Assembly: GCA_039812405.1 (NCBI GenBank)
Contig: JBDIAL010000016.1
Span: 1-33,994, forward strand
Reading direction: 5' to 3'
DNA length: 33,994 bases
Source: Nostocoides sp039812405
GTDB taxonomy: Bacteria > Actinomycetota > Actinomycetes > Actinomycetales > Dermatophilaceae
Shown here: positions 29,953 through 33,994 of the stretch, one piece after another
Position numbering within the stretch: position 1 is the stretch's first letter
Layout: every line of letters starts with the position of its first letter
Translations under genes and position numbers: made by a program
The notes under the pieces: model-generated
Database searches by the model: none
Seen by the model: the letters and a program-made list of their open reading frames with translations, nothing else
Told to the model about the DNA's origin: nothing

Positions 29953-31052
29953 GACCGACCGGTCCTCCACTCGTGGGCGAGCAGCCAGCACAGGTAGGCC
30001 CCGCCGACCAGGCCGGTCATCACGCCGACCGGCATCTGGGTCTGCGGGACGAGCCGCTGGGCCGCGAGGTCGCTCGCGGCGAGGAGCAGGGCGCCCATGA
30101 CCGCCGACGGCAGGAGCGGCGTCGTCGGCGCGTGGGTGAGCCGGCGGACCAGCTGGGGCGCGGCGAGGGCGACGAAGGCGATGGGACCGGCGGCGGCCGT
30201 CGCGGCGGCGGCGAGCGCGGTGCCGACGACGATGAGGAGCAGGCGGGCGGCCCCGAGCCGGACCCCGAGGTTGCGCGCCGTCTCCTCGCCCATCTCCATG
30301 AGGGCGAGCGGCCGGCCCGCGAGGACGGTGACCGGCAGGAGGACGGCGAGGGCGAGGACGAGGGGCCGGACGACCTCCCAGCCGACGGCGTTGAGGCTGC
30401 CGATGAGCCAGACCTGGGCGTTCTCCGCGTCGTAGAGACTCGCGCGGGTGAGCAGCCACGAGGTGACCGAGGTGAGGATCGCGGTGACGCCGATCCCGAC
30501 GAGGACGAGCCGGGAGCCCCCGGCCGTCCCGCGCGTCGCGGAGAGGACGTAGACGACGAGCGCGGTGAGCAGCCCGCCCCCGAGGGCGGCCAGGGCGATA
30601 GCCGTCCGTCCGCCGTGGAGCAGGACGATCTGGACGACCGCCCCCGTGGCCGCCCCGCTCGTGAAGCCGATGATGTCCGGGCTGCCGAGGACGTTGCGGG
30701 ACAGGCTCTGGAAGATCGCGCCGCTCGTCCCGAGGGCGGCGCCGATGAGCAGGGCGGCCAGGAGGCGCGGCAGCCGCAGGGTGACGACGACGAACCGGTC
30801 GGCCCTCGTCCCCTCGCCGACGAGGGCGGCCACGACGTGGGACAGCGGCACGGGGTAGCTCCCCGTCGTCAGCGCGAGGGCCGCGACGACGGCGATGAGG
30901 CCGAGCAGGCCGCCGCAGACGACGAGGGTGCGGGGGCGCCAGCGGACCGACAGCCGGTCGTCCGGGGTCCGCAGCACCCGGCCGCCCACGGCTGCCGGGC
31001 GCTCGAGCCGGACCCGGGCGGCGCGCGTGGCCCGGGGCGTCGTCGCGCTCAC
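29949..31052 (-). CDS. Iron-siderophore ABC transporter permease (FecCD family, second subunit)
   Basis: A 367-residue membrane protein with about nine to ten hydrophobic helices after a roughly 40-residue basic cytoplasmic N-terminus. Family marks are TLRLPRLLAALLIGAALGTSGAIFQ, SRNVLGSPDIIGFTSGAATGA, MGEETARNLGVRLG and the C-terminal AGPIAFVALAAPQLVRRLTH, which holds the ATPase-contacting helix. It pairs with the other permease to form the channel. The GTG at 31052 overlaps the upstream stop (GTGA); no other start fits that coupling. Confidence 0.93.
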   Translation of the reverse strand: MSATTPRATRAARVRLERPAAVGGRVLRTPDDRLSVRWRPRTLVVCGGLLGLIAVVAALALTTGSYPVPLSHVVAALVGEGTRADRFVVVTLRLPRLLAALLIGAALGTSGAIFQSLSRNVLGSPDIIGFTSGAATGAVVQIVLLHGGRTAIALAALGGGLLTALVVYVLSATRGTAGGSRLVLVGIGVTAILTSVTSWLLTRASLYDAENAQVWLIGSLNAVGWEVVRPLVLALAVLLPVTVLAGRPLALMEMGEETARNLGVRLGAARLLLIVVGTALAAAATAAAGPIAFVALAAPQLVRRLTHAPTTPLLPSAVMGALLLAASDLAAQRLVPQTQMPVGVMTGLVGGAYLCWLLAHEWRTGRS

Positions 31053-32131
31053 AGCTCGGGCAGTTTCCGGCGTCGGACGAGCGCGATGAAGACCGGGGCC
31101 CCGACGAAGGCGGTGACGATGCCCACCTGGACCTCGCCGGGGCGGGCGACGACCCGGCCCACGACGTCCGAGCCGAGGAGGAGGACCGGGCCGAGCACCA
31201 TGGCATACGGCAGGAGCCAGCGGTGGTCCGGGCCGGTGACGACCCGGGCCACGTGGGGCACGGTGAGCCCGACGAAGCCGATGGGCCCGACGGCCGCGGT
31301 CGCCGCGCCGCACAGGAGGGTGACGGCGACCGCACCGACGAGCCGGGTGCGGTGGACGCTGCCGCCGAGGGCGCGGGCCACCTCGTCGCCGAGGGCGAGG
31401 GTGTTGAGGGAGCCGGCCAGCCCGAGCGCGAGGAGGGCGCCGACGACGAGGAAGGGCAGCACCTCCCAGACCGTGGACATCGGGGTGCCGGCCAGGGACC
31501 CGACGCCCCAGAAGCGGAACTGGTCGAAGACCTTCGGGTCGAGGAGGGTGACGTAGGAGATGAGGGCGCCGAGGACTGCGCTCACCGCGGTGCCCGCGAG
31601 GGCGAGCCGCACCGGCGTCGCCCCCGCGCGGCCGGTGGACCCGAGGAGGTAGACGACGACCGAGGCGACGGCGGCGCCGAGGAAGGCGAACCACACGTAG
31701 GCGGACAGGCTCGTGAGGTGCCACAGCCAGATCGCGAGGACGACGGCGGTCGCGGCGCCGGTGTTGACCCCGAGGATGCCGGGGTCGGCGAGGGGGTTGC
31801 GGGTGAGCGCCTGCATGAGGACGCCGGCCGCGCCGAGGGCCGCGCCGACGGCCACGCCGAGGACGGTGCGGGGCAGGCGCAGGTCGATGACGACGACGCC
31901 GTCGACGCTCTCGTGGGCGTGCAGGAGCGCGTGGAGGACGTCTCCGAGCGGGATGGCCTTGGCCCCGACGGCGACGCTGAGCACGACGGTGAGCCCGAGG
32001 GCGAGAAGGGCGAGGACGAGGCCGGTCGCCCTCGTCAGGGTCCCGCGGCCGGCCGGGCGCTCGGGGTGGCCCGACCGGAGGGCGACGTCGCCGAGGTCGC
32101 CGCGCGGGGTCGCGGTGGGCGGGCTCCCCAT
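31049..32131 (-). CDS. Iron-siderophore ABC transporter permease (FecCD family, first subunit)
   Basis: A 360-residue FecCD permease, first gene of the importer operon. Typical blocks are IDLRLPRTVLGVAVGAALGAAGVLMQALTRNPLADPGILG (quoted in outline: RLPR, GAALG, QALTRNPLADP), KVFDQFRFWGVGSL, LGDEVARALG and VGPIGFVGLTVPHVAR. About ten membrane helices are visible from residue 35 on. I chose the ATG at 32131 because GAGGAG lies 6 nt upstream; a longer frame to 32173 lacks such a site. An iron box lies about 75 nt upstream, so expression should rise under iron limitation. Confidence 0.92.
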   Translation of the reverse strand: MGSPPTATPRGDLGDVALRSGHPERPAGRGTLTRATGLVLALLALGLTVVLSVAVGAKAIPLGDVLHALLHAHESVDGVVVIDLRLPRTVLGVAVGAALGAAGVLMQALTRNPLADPGILGVNTGAATAVVLAIWLWHLTSLSAYVWFAFLGAAVASVVVYLLGSTGRAGATPVRLALAGTAVSAVLGALISYVTLLDPKVFDQFRFWGVGSLAGTPMSTVWEVLPFLVVGALLALGLAGSLNTLALGDEVARALGGSVHRTRLVGAVAVTLLCGAATAAVGPIGFVGLTVPHVARVVTGPDHRWLLPYAMVLGPVLLLGSDVVGRVVARPGEVQVGIVTAFVGAPVFIALVRRRKLPEL

Positions 32132-32206
32132 GGCGCTCCTCGGCGGGACGGTCGGCGGTGCTCGGTGGCGCAAGGAGTCGCGACGCGGTGACGAGCCCGC
32201 GCATGG

Positions 32207-32225
32207 TTAGTGAAGCCTTGCCTAA
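32207..32225. promoter_or_regulatory. Iron box (IdeR/DmdR operator) of the siderophore importer operon
   Basis: TTAGTGAAGCCTTGCCTAA matches 14 of 19 positions of the actinobacterial iron box consensus (TTAGGTTAGGCTAACCTAA, either base allowed at the centre). It extends into GGTTAG/CTAACC arms. It lies 76 nt upstream of the first permease ATG. In this family the Fe2+-bound repressor sits on the site when iron is sufficient. Confidence 0.85.
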
Positions 32226-32283
32226 CCACGCTAGGTCGGGCGGTCGGGACGGGGCAAGCGGCTGGAGCGCCAGTTCGTGTCGC

Positions 32284-33099
32284 CTACGCGCCAGCGCTGT
32301 CCGGTCTCGTCCAGGCGCCCGGTGGCACCTCGGGGAGCCCGCGGCGCGCGACGACCGGGGCCGACCCGTCGGCGACGTAGCCCGCCGGCGTCCGGCCCGT
32401 CACGCGCCGGAAGGCCGCGACGAAGGCGCTCGGGCTCGCATACCCGACGAGGTCGGCGACCCGGGCGACCGTGTGGCCCTCGGCGAGGTATGCCATGGCC
32501 GACTGGAGCCGGGCGTGGACCCGCCACTGGGTGAAGGTCATCCCCGTCTCGGCGACGAACAGCCGCAGCAGGGTCCGGGGGCTGGAGCGCACGGCGAAGG
32601 CGAGCTCGTCGAGGCTGCGCGGGTCGGCGGGGTCGGCGATGAGCAGCTCGGCGACGTCGCGCGCCCGGGGGTCGCTCGGGAGGGGCAGCTCGATCGTCCC
32701 GCCGGCCACCGGCCGGAGGACGTCGAGCAGGACTGCCTCGGCGCGGACCCGGGGGCCGTCCTCGAGGCTCCCGCCGAGGTGCCCGATGAGGTGGCGGGCC
32801 AGGGGGGACACCGAGACGACGGTCGGCTCGGCCCAGACGAGCGGCACCCGTGCCGGGTCGACGTAGATCCCCTGGAGGACCGTCTCGCGCAGCGCCATCG
32901 TCGCGTGCTCGACCCCGCCGGGGATCCACAGCGCGAGGTTCGGGGGGAGGACCCAGCAGCGGCCGTCAGCCTCGACGAGGAGGGCGCCCTCGCTCGCCCA
33001 GGCGAGCTGGTGCTCCCGGTGGACGTGGCGTTGGTAGGCGGTGCCTCGCGTCATGGCGAAGCGCTCGAGGTCGATGGCGCTCGTCGTCGCCACGGTCAT
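32284..33099 (-). CDS. AraC-family transcriptional regulator with cupin-like sensor
   Basis: A 271-residue activator-type protein. An N-terminal cupin-like domain (about 15-100) contains YQRHVHREHQLAWASEGALLV (shortened: HVHREHQ, the usual ligand-side histidines) and LPPNLALWIPGGVEH. The C-terminal AraC domain has two helix-turn-helix units, near 162-182 (SLDELAFAVRSSPRTLLRLF) and 210-231 (TVARVADLVGYASPSAFVAAF). The ATG at 33099 has AAGGAG about 6 nt upstream. It lies between the iron importer operon and a divergent ABC exporter-like gene, and may control either; homologues of this layout often respond to siderophores or drugs. Confidence 0.9.
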   Translation of the reverse strand: MTVATTSAIDLERFAMTRGTAYQRHVHREHQLAWASEGALLVEADGRCWVLPPNLALWIPGGVEHATMALRETVLQGIYVDPARVPLVWAEPTVVSVSPLARHLIGHLGGSLEDGPRVRAEAVLLDVLRPVAGGTIELPLPSDPRARDVAELLIADPADPRSLDELAFAVRSSPRTLLRLFVAETGMTFTQWRVHARLQSAMAYLAEGHTVARVADLVGYASPSAFVAAFRRVTGRTPAGYVADGSAPVVARRGLPEVPPGAWTRPDSAGA

Positions 33100-33134
33100 C
33101 ACTCCTTCGGCGGGGCGGGTCGTCCCGGCGCCCG

Positions 33135-33162
33135 CTCGCCGGCGAGGGCCAGCGCGCTGGCC
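33135..33162. promoter_or_regulatory. Two abutting palindromes in the AraC/ABC divergent spacer
   Basis: CTCGCCGGCGAG (33135-33146, 12 bp) and GGCCAGCGCGCTGGCC (33147-33162, 16 bp) are both perfect and adjoin each other, 36 nt upstream of the AraC start. They are possible operators, though GC-only palindromes arise easily in such DNA. Confidence 0.35.
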
Positions 33163-33193
33163 GATTCTCGACACGGGTTGGCGAACTGGTCTG

Positions 33194-33223
33194 TTTACGT
33201 CCGAAGTGAGGGGATCCTAACGT
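33194..33223 (+). promoter_or_regulatory. Promoter of the right-edge ABC transporter gene, leaderless start
   Basis: TTTACG (33194-33199), an 18-bp spacer and TAACGT (33218-33223). The -10 ends 6 nt before the GTG at 33230, so the transcript would begin at the start codon. Confidence 0.45.
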
Positions 33224-33229
33224 GGGTCG

Positions 33230-33994
33230 GTGACCGTCTCCGCAGCGCCCTGGGCCGGCGCGCGCCCCGCGGAGGGATCGGCCCTGCCCCCGGGAGCGAC
33301 GCGGTCGGCCCGCTCGCTCCTGCGCGGCGCGGTGACCACCCGCCGCCGCGACCTCGGCCTGTCCGCCCTCCTCACGAGCACTCACCAGCTCGGCGAGTCG
33401 ATGGTCCCCGTCATCGTCGGCGCGACGATCAGCGGTGCCGTCGCGCGGGGGTCGGCCCGGGCCATGGCCGGGTGGCTCCTCGTCCTCGCGGCCGACTTCG
33501 CCTTCCTCTCGATGTCCTACCGGTTCGGGGCGCGGGCCGGGCTGCGCGCCTCCCTCCACGCCGAGCACAGCGTGCGGATGTGGGTCGCCGACCGGGTCCT
33601 CGACCCGGCCGGCGGGGTCGCCCAGCCACCCGGGGAGCTGTTGAGCCGCGCGACGAGCGACGCGATGCGGGTGGGGGCCTTCGCCCGGGTGCTCACCCAG
33701 GCCGCCGGCGCGCTCGCCGCCCTGCTCGTCGCGACCGTGCTGCTGCTCCGCTTCTCCGTCGTCCTGGCGGCCATCATCGTCGTCGGGACGGTCGTCCTCC
33801 TCGCGGTCCAGACGCTCGTGTCCGGCGTCCTGCGCCGCCGGAGCGCCCACGAGCAGTATGCCCAGGCCCGGGCGACGGTCCTCGCCGAGGACCTCGTCCG
33901 GGGGCTGCGGGTGCTGCGCGGCGTCGGCGCCCAGCGCGGGGCGGCGGAGGAGTACCGCGCGGCGAGCGGCGACGCGGTGGCCGCCTCCCTCGCG
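33230..33994 (+). CDS. ABC transporter, exporter-type membrane domain (partial, cut by window end)
   Basis: The first 255 residues of an open frame that continues beyond the window. Membrane helices are visible near residues 45-65 (LSALLTSTHQLGESMVPVIVG in outline), 80-95 (MAGWLLVLAADFAFLSM) and 160-205 (VTVLLL-type and AAIIVVGTVVLLAV stretches). The GELLSRATSDAMRVG and EDLVRGLRVLRGVGAQ segments are the cytoplasmic coupling motifs of type-1 exporter transmembrane domains. The nucleotide-binding domain is outside the window. Next to an iron importer this class often includes siderophore exporters or IrtA/B-like importers; drug export is the alternative. The GTG start is leaderless, with TAACGT 6 nt upstream. 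Confidence 0.85.
   Translation, partial: MTVSAAPWAGARPAEGSALPPGATRSARSLLRGAVTTRRRDLGLSALLTSTHQLGESMVPVIVGATISGAVARGSARAMAGWLLVLAADFAFLSMSYRFGARAGLRASLHAEHSVRMWVADRVLDPAGGVAQPPGELLSRATSDAMRVGAFARVLTQAAGALAALLVATVLLLRFSVVLAAIIVVGTVVLLAVQTLVSGVLRRRSAHEQYAQARATVLAEDLVRGLRVLRGVGAQRGAAEEYRAASGDAVAASLA

Noticed and set aside
33201..33225. A second iron box before the right-edge ABC gene
   Set aside because: The stretch has ATCCTAACGT but matches the consensus poorly and lacks symmetric arms; it is better explained as the -10 region.
1..33994. Prophage, insertion sequence or integrative element
   Set aside because: No transposase, integrase, phage structural gene or att-like repeat at the tRNA was found.

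Overview
The window is high-GC DNA (roughly 70-75% GC by eye) from an actinobacterium. Gene order clpS - DUF2017 - murI - MBL phosphodiesterase - rph - rdgB is the standard actinobacterial arrangement. Several genes that open transcription units start on GTG, TTG or ATG only 6-9 nt behind a TANNNT-type -10 box, the leaderless pattern common in this phylum. An origin in the Micrococcales, perhaps Intrasporangiaceae, is an inference from overall style, not from any marker gene.

Layout, left to right. (1) 1-372: a 42-bp tandem repeat cut by the window edge, then a short spacer. (2) 373-3702, minus strand: an NAD module, pncB followed by a single ORF fusing kynureninase to nicotinamidase. (3) 3788-9852, plus strand: housekeeping block clpS, DUF2017, murI, metallo-beta-lactamase-fold phosphodiesterase, rph, rdgB, tRNA-Leu(UAG), bcp peroxiredoxin, DUF3618 membrane protein and a divergent GroES-like protein. 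(4) 10072-10893: a secreted GH16-like glycosidase. (5) 10988-24096: a 13-kb amine/amino-acid catabolic region. It has a lone DAO-type oxidase and then two divergent operons that share a 194-bp control region. The minus-strand operon is HAD, PuuB-like oxidase, ALDH, class III aminotransferase, GabD-like ALDH, GntR. The plus-strand operon is GntR, binding protein, permease, ATPase, MSOX-like oxidase. (6) 24383-27668: a flavin monooxygenase with an NTF2-like N-terminal domain, divergent from a GAF + winged-helix regulator. (7) 27743-32131: an iron-siderophore ABC importer behind a clear IdeR/DmdR iron box. (8) 32284-33994: an AraC regulator divergent from an ABC exporter-type transporter cut by the right edge.

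Three non-genic signals stand out. One is a REP-like hairpin family (five copies, three of them clustered at 24150-24324). The second is another repeat family (6756-6826 and 28741-28823), whose second copy lies between the importer ATPase and its binding-protein gene. The third is the hexamer GTATGC/GCATAC, which I counted 39 times on both strands and in all reading frames, often forcing rare codons; about 8 would be expected by chance. The last looks like a genome-wide DNA signature rather than codon usage.

The most system-like content is region 5: an uptake system coupled to three flavin amine oxidases, two aldehyde dehydrogenases, a transaminase and a dehalogenase-type HAD enzyme under two FCD-type GntR regulators. 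It fits uptake of an unknown amine or N-alkyl amino acid, its oxidation to aldehydes, and entry into the GABA/succinate-semialdehyde route.
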